Assembly: GCA_005503085.1 (NCBI GenBank)
Contig: SCOI01000025.1
Location: 1 to 64,000, forward strand
Origin: Burkholderiales bacterium C2
Lineage (GTDB): Bacteria > Pseudomonadota > Gammaproteobacteria > Burkholderiales > Burkholderiaceae_C
DNA length: 64,000 nt
Direction of reading: 5' to 3'
How positions within the stretch are numbered: the stretch's first letter is position 1; each line of letters starts with the position of its first letter. The translations under genes and the position numbers were made by a program. Below the pieces are notes generated by a model. It was not told the origin of the DNA. It saw nothing but the letters and a program-made list of their open reading frames with translations, and searched no databases. This document shows positions 57,833 to 64,000 of the stretch, one piece after another.

Positions 57833-58936
57833 AAATACCTGCTTGCTTTTCTCCTGGGTGTGCTGGTTTGGGTCCCCTCGGTTCAGGCGGCTGGCTACCG
57901 GATCGAGACCGTGGCCACCGGGCTCGTGCACCCCTGGTCTCTGGCAGTGCTGCCGGGCGGAGGCATGCTGGTGACCGAGCGTCCGGGCCGGCTGCGCCTG
58001 ATCGAGCCCGGGCCTGATGGCCGACTGCAGTTGCGCGCCGAGCCCGTGGCGGGTGTGCCGACGGTGCTGGCGCAAGGACAGGCCGGCCTGTTCGATGTGG
58101 TGTTGGACCCGGACTTTGCGCACAACGGTCGGGTGCTGTTGTCCTTCGCGCATGGCAGGCCCGAGGCGAACCATCTGCGGGTGATACGATCCCGCTTCGA
58201 TGGCCGTCAATTGCAGCAGGTGCAAGCCATTTTCACCTCCCAGCCTGCCAAGGCCGACACACAGCACTTCGGTGGGCGCCTGGCGTGGCTGGCCGATGGA
58301 ACCCTGCTGTTTGGCATGGGTGACGGCAATCTGGAGCGCACCGATGCGCAGCGCCTGCACACCCATCTGGGCAAGCTGCTGCGCATCCAAGCCGACGGCA
58401 GCATCCCGGGTGACAACCCTTTCGTGAAGCGCACGGACGCCAGGCCGGAGATCTACTCCCTCGGACATCGCAACCCGCAGGGAATGGTGGTGGTGGACGG
58501 TGTGCCGTTTGCCCATGAGCATGGTGCGCGAGGCGGTGACGAGCTCAACCGCATTCAGCCCGGCGCCAACTACGGCTGGCCCATCACCACGGGCGGCATC
58601 GACTACACCTACGCACGCATCACGCCTTACCGGAGCCTGTCCGGCATCCAGCCGCCGCTGGTGGAATGGACACCATCGATCGCACCGGCCGGGCTGGCCT
58701 GGTACGACGGGGCCTTGTTTCCGGCATGGCGCGGCAGCTTTTTGGTCGCGGCTCTGGTCGAACGCAGCGTGCGCCGAGTGCCCATGGTCAAGGGGGTGCC
58801 GGGACCGCAAGAAGTGCTGTTCAAGGAACTCGGCGAACGCATTCGCGATGTGCGCGCCGGGCCTGACGGCGCGATCTATCTGCTGACGGACAGCCCCGAT
58901 GGTCGTGTGCTGCGGGTGGTGCCGGGATCTCTCTGA
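57830..58936 (+). CDS. PQQ-dependent sugar dehydrogenase, YliI type (periplasmic)
   Basis: A 368-residue protein with signal peptide LLAFLLGVLVWVPSVQAAG. The six-bladed propeller signatures are present: VHPWSLAVLPGGGMLVTERP, GLFDVVLDPDFAHNGRVLLS, IYSLGHRNPQGMVV, DELNRIQPGANYGWP and PAGLAWYDGALFPAW. Relatives oxidise aldose sugars with PQQ and calcium; no PQQ biosynthesis gene is in view. Upstream of the ATG no good ribosome site is visible. Confidence 0.85.
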   Translation: MKYLLAFLLGVLVWVPSVQAAGYRIETVATGLVHPWSLAVLPGGGMLVTERPGRLRLIEPGPDGRLQLRAEPVAGVPTVLAQGQAGLFDVVLDPDFAHNGRVLLSFAHGRPEANHLRVIRSRFDGRQLQQVQAIFTSQPAKADTQHFGGRLAWLADGTLLFGMGDGNLERTDAQRLHTHLGKLLRIQADGSIPGDNPFVKRTDARPEIYSLGHRNPQGMVVVDGVPFAHEHGARGGDELNRIQPGANYGWPITTGGIDYTYARITPYRSLSGIQPPLVEWTPSIAPAGLAWYDGALFPAWRGSFLVAALVERSVRRVPMVKGVPGPQEVLFKELGERIRDVRAGPDGAIYLLTDSPDGRVLRVVPGSL

Positions 58937-59072
58937 ACGGCTATCGAGCTTCGGTTGGATCCAGCGGCGTGTTTGCCCGGCCCATCCCGGTGATGGAAGG
59001 ATTCGGCTGGCTATGGTCACATATTGATCGGCACCAATCGGCCGGGTTTAGGCCCGCGCCGTCCTTCTGACA

Positions 59073-60647
59073 TCACCCGAAATTGATCTCCAGCGTCTTG
59101 GCCTTGCGTATGGTGATGCTAACGATGTTGCGTGCGCCCAGATCGTCACCATGGTCTCGTATCAGCCAGATCGATGACACCACATTGGGCATGGCGAGCA
59201 AGGCCATGAAGTACTTGTCAGGAGGCTCAAGGGTGATGTCTTCCTTGGGCTTGTCGGTAAACAGCAGGTTCTGAATCACGGTGAGCATGGGCAGGCCGGT
59301 GCCGGAGATGTGGCTGCGGATGACCCGGTTCAGCTTGGATGCACTTTTCGTGGACTTTTCGGCGGCCAGCTTCCATTGCTGGAAAAGGATCTCGCTGTTG
59401 CTCATGCCCTCGGCTTTGCCACTTCGGGGGTTGTAGTAGTCCTCGCCGGACTTCAGGGCGTAGTTGGAGTCGGCCACGATATGGCCCGTGGCGGGTTGGA
59501 ATCGGTTGGTGTAGGCGCCGTTGCCCGACATGCCCTTGATACTCTCGGGCCGAAATTTGTAGCTGGACTCGATCTGGCTGTCGCCTTCATAGTCGCCCGG
59601 CTTGCTGCCGGTCGTGTAGTGTTCCTTGAAGAACCAGTTCCGGGCGGCCTGGGTATCGCGATCCAGTGAACCGCCGCCTCCGCCCTTATCCATGGCCTTC
59701 TGGAGATCGACCCAGCGCCTGGTTCCGGTCTGCACATAGGATTCAAGGCTACGCTCGTAGTCCTCCCTCTTGACCATCGTGGTGGGCGTCTCGGGTGCAC
59801 CTTCGATGCCCCAGCCCATGAGCTGCCAATCCCCATAGGATCGCCAGACCTTCACTTGCTCGATCACCTCAGGTGCGTAGTCGGACTCAGGCCCGGCCAG
59901 CTTGAAGGCCATCTTGTCGGACTCCTGGTTGAAGAACCAGTACAAGCCACCCATGGGAGTGTCCCAAGCCATCATGGTTTCGCTGACCTTGTCCCACTTT
60001 CTCTGCACGGGCTGCTGCTGCTGCTGTTGCCGAGGGGCCTTCGTCGCCAGGCCCGTGGCCAGAGGCACGGGCAGGCGCTGCACCGCCGCGCCTCTGCCCG
60101 AAGCCCGGCCTTGCACTACCGCTTTGGCGCCCATGGCGTCGGCCTCTTGCTCCAGGACGTGGTCGTCGTTCACTGGCAGGCCCGATATCTGTGTGGTAGG
60201 TCTGACGCGGCCCTGGGCTTGCTGCACCAGGTGCCAGGCCTCGTGCGGCAGATGCCGCTCCTGGCCGGGGGCCACGTGGATCTGGTTGCCTTGGGCATAG
60301 GCCAGCGCGTTCAGTTGGGCCGGCTTGGCCGAGTTGTATTGCACTTGCACGCCGTCCATGCTCAGGCCGCTCAAGGATTCGATGCCGGTCTTCAGCCCTG
60401 CGGGCAAGCCGCTGCGGCCGAGCGAAGCCAATTGATCGCGTTGCGCGGAGGCGCGGGGGCTGTGGGTCAGGCGTTCGCCCTGCTGTCTGAGCTGCATGGC
60501 CATGGGGCCGTCCTGGGCCAGTTCATGCCGGCGACTCAAAGGAGTGTCATGACCTGGGCTTGGCTGGGCCTGCGGCGCTACCGTGTGGGCTACCGCGCGA
60601 GAGTCGCCAGTCTGGCCCCTGTTCTGCTGTGTCGGCCTGGATTTCAT
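59073..60647 (-). CDS. DUF4157 (eCIS core domain) protein with unknown C-terminal domain
   Basis: A 524-residue protein from ATG 60647. Residues about 85-185 are a DUF4157 domain with [40 protein letters not shown] (HEAWH at 135-139, a zinc-protease-like motif) and [18 protein letters not shown]. This domain marks cargo of extracellular contractile injection systems and related toxins. A poly-Gln linker follows, then a 290-residue region of no known family (for example [20 protein letters not shown]). No injection-system genes or immunity gene are near, so it may be an orphan effector. Confidence 0.75.
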   Translation of the reverse strand: MKSRPTQQNRGQTGDSRAVAHTVAPQAQPSPGHDTPLSRRHELAQDGPMAMQLRQQGERLTHSPRASAQRDQLASLGRSGLPAGLKTGIESLSGLSMDGVQVQYNSAKPAQLNALAYAQGNQIHVAPGQERHLPHEAWHLVQQAQGRVRPTTQISGLPVNDDHVLEQEADAMGAKAVVQGRASGRGAAVQRLPVPLATGLATKAPRQQQQQQPVQRKWDKVSETMMAWDTPMGGLYWFFNQESDKMAFKLAGPESDYAPEVIEQVKVWRSYGDWQLMGWGIEGAPETPTTMVKREDYERSLESYVQTGTRRWVDLQKAMDKGGGGGSLDRDTQAARNWFFKEHYTTGSKPGDYEGDSQIESSYKFRPESIKGMSGNGAYTNRFQPATGHIVADSNYALKSGEDYYNPRSGKAEGMSNSEILFQQWKLAAEKSTKSASKLNRVIRSHISGTGLPMLTVIQNLLFTDKPKEDITLEPPDKYFMALLAMPNVVSSIWLIRDHGDDLGARNIVSITIRKAKTLEINFG

Positions 60648-60893
60648 TGCATCAGCCCATGGCAAGCATGTGTCCGCCCAAGGGGCTGACTATTACCAAG
60701 AGTCGGTGCCCGCACCTGTGCTTTGACGGTAGCCGCCATATTAGTTTGGGGGCTTTCGACTGAACATCAGCAGAATGCTGAGATAGCCAGACGTCTGTGG
60801 GTCAGGGTTGGACAGCCTTGTTTGGCCTCACCCTCTGACCTGCCCCTCCCAGCCGTACCGGCGTATAGATAGCGAAGTCCATCAGCCAGGAAA

Positions 60894-61169
60894 ATGATGG
60901 ACATGAAGAAGAGTAGATTCACCGAGGAACAGATCATCGGGTTCCTCAAGCAAGCCGAGGCCGGTATGCCGGTCAAGGAGCTGTGCCGGCAAGGCGGCTT
61001 CAGCGACGCCGCCTTCTACAAGTGGCGAGCCAAGTACAGCGGCATGCAGGCCACGGATGCAAAGCGCCTGCGTGAACTCGAATCCGAGAACGCCAAGCTC
61101 AAGCGCCTGCTGGCCGAGGCTCACCTCGACGTCCACGCGCTCAAGGACGTCTTCGGCGCAAAGCCTTAG
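60894..61169 (+). mobile_element. IS3-family transposase OrfA (IS407/IS51-type)
   Basis: A 91-residue OrfA with helix-turn-helix MKKSRFTEEQIIGFLKQAEA, VKELCRQGGFSDAAFYKWRA and a leucine-zipper end RLRELESENAKLKRLLAEA. Starts at 60894, 60897 or 60903 are possible; the family usually begins at MKKSRF (60903). OrfA itself seems complete, but its partner OrfB is broken, so the element cannot transpose alone. I could not define a left inverted repeat. Confidence 0.85.
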
Positions 61170-61360
61170 CCCCGCAGGTCAGGCGCGCAGCGGCGGCCAA
61201 GATGATTGCCCAGCATCATCTGTCTGAACGCCGTGCGTGCCGCCTGGTGAAGCCCTCCAGAGACAGTTGCCGCAATCCGCCCGTGGTGGGTGAGGCCACG
61301 CGGCATCCACTCCGATGGTCAGCCACGTGCGGCCGGTTGAGACCCTGGCCCATCAGATAG
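61166..61360 (+). pseudogene. Truncated IS3-family OrfB
   Basis: In the frame expected for programmed frameshifting out of OrfA, about 40 codons match OrfB (QVRRAAAAKMIAQHHLSERR, ACRLVKPSRDSCRNPP). The sequence then diverges and stops at 61358. The DDE catalytic domain is absent. The remaining 98 bp to the IclR gene show no further IS sequence I can align. Confidence 0.7.
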
Positions 61361-61458
61361 AGATCGCTTGATCGCTGCCCTGAGCGAACGCCGGCTGCGG
61401 CGGGTGCCCCTGATCGGGTCTGTGCTTGGAACGGCTGATGAAAGCCAATGGCTCTGAT

Positions 61459-62250
61459 TCAAAGGTGCTGGAGAGACTGCCGGATGCTTTGCGCCAGGTT
61501 CAACAAAGGCTCCCGCAGACCCTCGACCACCTGCTGAGGGGGCGTGTCTCCGGCGACACTCATGTTTAGGACGTAGACCGGGTGGCCCGGGATCACGACA
61601 GGTGCCGCGAGTGCGACTACCTCTGGCTGCCAGGCAGCCCAGCAATACCCCAGAGTGCGCACGCTGTCGATCGCTGCGGTGATTTCCTTTGATAGCTCCC
61701 GCCAGCCTGGCTGGCGTCGGTCGCGAAATCGACGCAGTAGTCGCTGCCGTTCGTCGTCGCTCGCCGCAGCCAGCCAGGCCCTGCCCAGAGAGGTCAGCTC
61801 CATAGGCACGCGTTGGCCGGCGACGACGTTGCGCCAAGCGACCCGTCGGCTGAAGCGGATGGACTCCAGGTAGACCATCTCCTCGCGGTCAGCGACCGCC
61901 AGGCCAATATTGATCTTCCGCTTCTCGGCTTCGCTGCGCATCAGCGGGCCGACCAACTGAAGAACTGGAGAGCCGGAGCGCATTGCATGGGCCAGGCTCA
62001 GCACTGGCGCTGCAAGCCGATAGGCCCGCTGGCGGCGGTCGTGCTCCAGCATGCCGCAGTCCACCAGGGTCTGCGCCAGACGGCTGACCGTGGCTCTGGA
62101 CAGGCCGCTGCGTTCCGCCAGTTCGCCATTGCCCAGCAGATCGGCGCCCGGCCTGAAGGCACGCAGTATTTCTATGCCACGCTCCAGCGAACGATTCCTG
62201 TCTCCGCGTGGATTTTCGGTCGGTAGCGAAAGGGTTTTGTCCCGGTTCAT
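61459..62250 (-). CDS. IclR-family regulator
   Basis: A 263-residue protein from ATG 62250 with AGGAGA seven bases upstream; the longer frame to 62586 is a shadow. The winged helix is RSLERGIEILRAFRPGADLL, then GELAERSGLSRATVSRLAQT. The effector domain contains INIGLAVADREEMVYLESIR and VPMELTSLGRAWLAA. It is divergent from a Bug-type receptor gene across 149 bp containing ATTTCCATCTGGTGGAAAT, a typical IclR-type operator. Confidence 0.9.
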   Translation of the reverse strand: MNRDKTLSLPTENPRGDRNRSLERGIEILRAFRPGADLLGNGELAERSGLSRATVSRLAQTLVDCGMLEHDRRQRAYRLAAPVLSLAHAMRSGSPVLQLVGPLMRSEAEKRKINIGLAVADREEMVYLESIRFSRRVAWRNVVAGQRVPMELTSLGRAWLAAASDDERQRLLRRFRDRRQPGWRELSKEITAAIDSVRTLGYCWAAWQPEVVALAAPVVIPGHPVYVLNMSVAGDTPPQQVVEGLREPLLNLAQSIRQSLQHL

Positions 62251-62271
62251 CGCGGTCTCCTGTAGTTCTGC

Positions 62272-62290
62272 ATTTCCATCTGGTGGAAAT
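62272..62290. promoter_or_regulatory. IclR-type operator palindrome
   Basis: ATTTCCA-TCTGG-TGGAAAT is a perfect inverted repeat with seven-base arms, 22 bp from the IclR start and 110 bp from the receptor gene. IclR-family sites often have this TGGAAA-type symmetry. Confidence 0.65.
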
Positions 62291-62399
62291 TGACGGATGC
62301 CTTCAGACGGTAAGCATCCTAAGCTTGCGGCGTCAATGGTGAATTCATGTGCGCCCTTGCGCAAAAGGGCCAGAGCCCAATTCCTACAGGAGACAAACC

Positions 62400-63380
62400 A
62401 TGATGCAGACTTCCTTTCGCGCCGTGCTCGCCCGGCTGGGTGCCTTGATCGGCACCACGGCATTGGCGACAAGCACTGCCTTCGCGGCGTTCCCAGACAA
62501 GCCGATCCGTCTGGTCGTTCCCTTCGCGCCAGGCGGTGGAACAGATCTGATCGCCCGCACTTTGGGCGCCGGCATGTCGCAGGCACTAGGGCAGACGGTG
62601 CTCGTCGACAACAAGCCCGGTGCCGGCACCATCATCGGTACGGATGCCGTCGCCAAGAGTGCGCCCGATGGTTACACCATGGTCATCGCGTCCTTTGCGC
62701 ATGCGGTCAACCCCAGCCTGGCGCCCAAGCTGCCCTTCGACACAAGCAAGGCGTTCGCGCCGGTCGTGCTGCTGGGGCGCGGCCCGAACGTGCTGGTGGT
62801 GCGGGCGGACAGTCCCTTCAAAACCGTCAAGGATGTGATCACCGCTGCCAAGAGCAAGCCGGGTGCGCTGACCTACGCGTCGCAGGGCAACGGCACCTCG
62901 GCCCATATGGCCGGCGAGATGTTCACCAATCTGGCCAAGGTCGAGATGGTGCATGTGCCTTACCGTGGCGCAGGCCCGGCCATCACCGACCTGCTGGGCG
63001 GCCAGGTCGACATGATCTTCGGCACAGCCGCCGCAGTCTCGGTGTTCGTTGACAGCGGCAAGTTGCGCCCATTGGCCGTGACCACGCCGCAGCCGTCCCC
63101 TGCCTTTAAGGGCATCCCTGCCATTGCCGACACCTTGCCCGGCTATCAGGTTGAGAGCTGGTACGGCCTCTATGTGCCCGCTGGCACGCCGGCCGATGTG
63201 ATCGCCAAGCTCAACGCTGCCGCGGCCAAGGCTGCGCACAGCGCGGATTTCGTCAAGAAGGTCGAGCACGAAGGGCTGGTCGTCAATGTGGGACCGCCTG
63301 CAGAACTCGATGCCTATGTCCGGGCGGAAGAGGCTCGCTGGCGCAAGATCGTCAAAGAAAACAACATCAAGTCCGACTGA
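62400..63380 (+). CDS. Tripartite tricarboxylate transporter receptor (Bug family)
   Basis: A 326-residue periplasmic binding protein from ATG 62400 with AGGAGA eight bases upstream. Signal peptide ARLGALIGTTALATSTAFAA, then the Bug signatures PDKPIRLVVPFAPGGGTDLI, VDNKPGAGTIIGTDAVAKSA and VPYRGAGPAITDLLGGQVDM. Bug proteins bind carboxylates and are very numerous in Burkholderiales, often without transporter genes beside them, as here. With the following hydratase gene it suggests uptake and CoA-dependent breakdown of a carboxylic acid. Confidence 0.9.
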   Translation: MMQTSFRAVLARLGALIGTTALATSTAFAAFPDKPIRLVVPFAPGGGTDLIARTLGAGMSQALGQTVLVDNKPGAGTIIGTDAVAKSAPDGYTMVIASFAHAVNPSLAPKLPFDTSKAFAPVVLLGRGPNVLVVRADSPFKTVKDVITAAKSKPGALTYASQGNGTSAHMAGEMFTNLAKVEMVHVPYRGAGPAITDLLGGQVDMIFGTAAAVSVFVDSGKLRPLAVTTPQPSPAFKGIPAIADTLPGYQVESWYGLYVPAGTPADVIAKLNAAAAKAAHSADFVKKVEHEGLVVNVGPPAELDAYVRAEEARWRKIVKENNIKSD

Positions 63381-63415
63381 GCTGATCCAGTCATCTACTT
63401 CCGGAGTTTCCCATC

Positions 63416-64000
63416 ATGACCTTCTCGTTGATCGATCTACAGCTGCAAGCCGGCATTGCCACGATCACCTTCAACCGCCCCGACAAGCGCAACGCGATGA
63501 GCGATGAGATGCGCAGCGAGTTCATCGACGCGCTTGAGCGCGTCGCGGCCGACAAGGCGATCCGCGCGCTGGTGCTGACCGGCGCCGGGAAGGGCTTTTG
63601 TGCCGGCGGTGATATCGCAGGCATGGAGCGGCGCATGAAGGCGCCGGCGGGCGAGGTGGGTTTCAACGGCTGGCACCGGCAGCAGCGGGTACATCACACT
63701 CAGGCTTTGCTGCACACCATGCCCAAGCCGGTGATCGCCGCCGTCAACGGCGCAGCTTCCGGTCTGGGCGCCGACACCGCGCTGGCCTGCGACTTCATCA
63801 TTGCCAGCGAGTGGGCCAGCCTCAGCTGGTCCTACATCCACCGCGGCATCATTCCCGATGGCGGCGGCATGTACTTCCTGCCGCGCCGGGTCGGCCTGCC
63901 CAAGGCCAAGGAGCTGATCTTCACCGGCCGCAAGGTTGACGCCGAGGAGGCGCTGGCGCTGGGCCTGATTGATCGCAAGACCTCGGCCGACACGCTGGTG
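63416..64000 (+). CDS. Enoyl-CoA hydratase/isomerase family protein (3' truncated by window)
   Basis: 195 codons are seen before the window ends. Crotonase motifs are clear: ATITFNRPDKRNAMSDEM, LVLTGAGKGFCAGGDIAGME (oxyanion-hole loop) and VNGAASGLGADTALACDF with the second oxyanion glycines. The expected acidic residues lie in RGIIPDGGGMYFLPRRVG. It would hydrate or isomerise an enoyl-CoA. It follows the Bug receptor by 35 bases and is probably under the same IclR regulator. Confidence 0.88.
   Translation, partial: MTFSLIDLQLQAGIATITFNRPDKRNAMSDEMRSEFIDALERVAADKAIRALVLTGAGKGFCAGGDIAGMERRMKAPAGEVGFNGWHRQQRVHHTQALLHTMPKPVIAAVNGAASGLGADTALACDFIIASEWASLSWSYIHRGIIPDGGGMYFLPRRVGLPKAKELIFTGRKVDAEEALALGLIDRKTSADTLV

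Noticed and set aside
1-64000. CRISPR arrays and toxin-antitoxin pairs
   Set aside because: No regularly spaced repeats of CRISPR type were seen, and no pair of small overlapping genes had toxin-antitoxin motifs.

Overview
The window reads as a high-GC betaproteobacterial chromosome, most likely Burkholderiales (inferred from gene content: Bug-type solute receptors, FadL/meta-cleavage cluster, Aer-like chemoreceptor, many c-di-GMP enzymes). No 16S or other marker gene is present, so a genus cannot be named.

Region 1 (1-12.2 kb) is the right end of a prophage. Plus-strand genes encode the tail tip, a tail appendage with an S74-type chaperone domain, two long virion-internal-type proteins and a ParB-fold polyvalent protein. 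Minus-strand genes follow: a membrane-tailed zincin, a Rha/ANT antirepressor and a 57-residue Arc-like repressor that is too short for most ORF callers. Opposite them lies a second Arc-type repressor. This is the gene order of the phage P22 immI region (mnt | arc-ant), with TGAAG-type inverted repeats between the divergent genes. The prophage appears to end at a tRNA-like 3' fragment followed by a strong terminator (12.13-12.23 kb).

Region 2 (12.3-32.8 kb) holds a TetR regulator, an Aer-like chemoreceptor, two c-di-GMP enzymes, and a very large winged-helix/ATPase/TPR regulator divergent from an RND efflux operon (two small proteins, adaptor, pump, TolC, patatin lipoprotein). MgtC, a TetR-MarR double-headed regulator, a pirin, a LysR remnant and a DUF4136 lipoprotein follow. 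Four intergenic sites here share one architecture: three CGRNAC-type direct repeats exactly 11 bp apart, then a SACACT hexamer 21-22 bp downstream. This looks like a set of co-regulated promoters, and 11-bp phasing is typical of OmpR/PhoB-type winged-helix proteins. The large winged-helix regulator lies beside one copy.

Region 3 (32.8-42.5 kb) is a tight minus-strand operon for aromatic meta-cleavage (FadL porin, ring-cleavage dioxygenase, FAH hydrolase, FAD hydroxylase, MDR oxidoreductase, acyl-CoA synthetase), divergent from a TetR regulator over tandem operators. A Lys/Ala-rich ribbon-helix-helix protein follows.

Region 4 (42.8-58.9 kb) has an EAL/CBS/GGDDF protein, a chemoreceptor, a decayed exopolyphosphatase gene, a TatT-TRAP transporter, an ECF42-like sigma factor with its DGPF/YCII partner, a LysR/SDR pair, an NmrA remnant and a PQQ-type sugar dehydrogenase.

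A 74-codon gene family occurs three times (12.3 kb truncated, 41.5 kb, 52.4 kb). The two intact copies share about 95 bp of upstream sequence with paired hairpins and match no family I recognise.

Region 5 (59-64 kb) contains a DUF4157 (eCIS-type) protein, a broken IS3-family element, and an IclR-controlled Bug receptor/enoyl-CoA hydratase pair that runs off the window.
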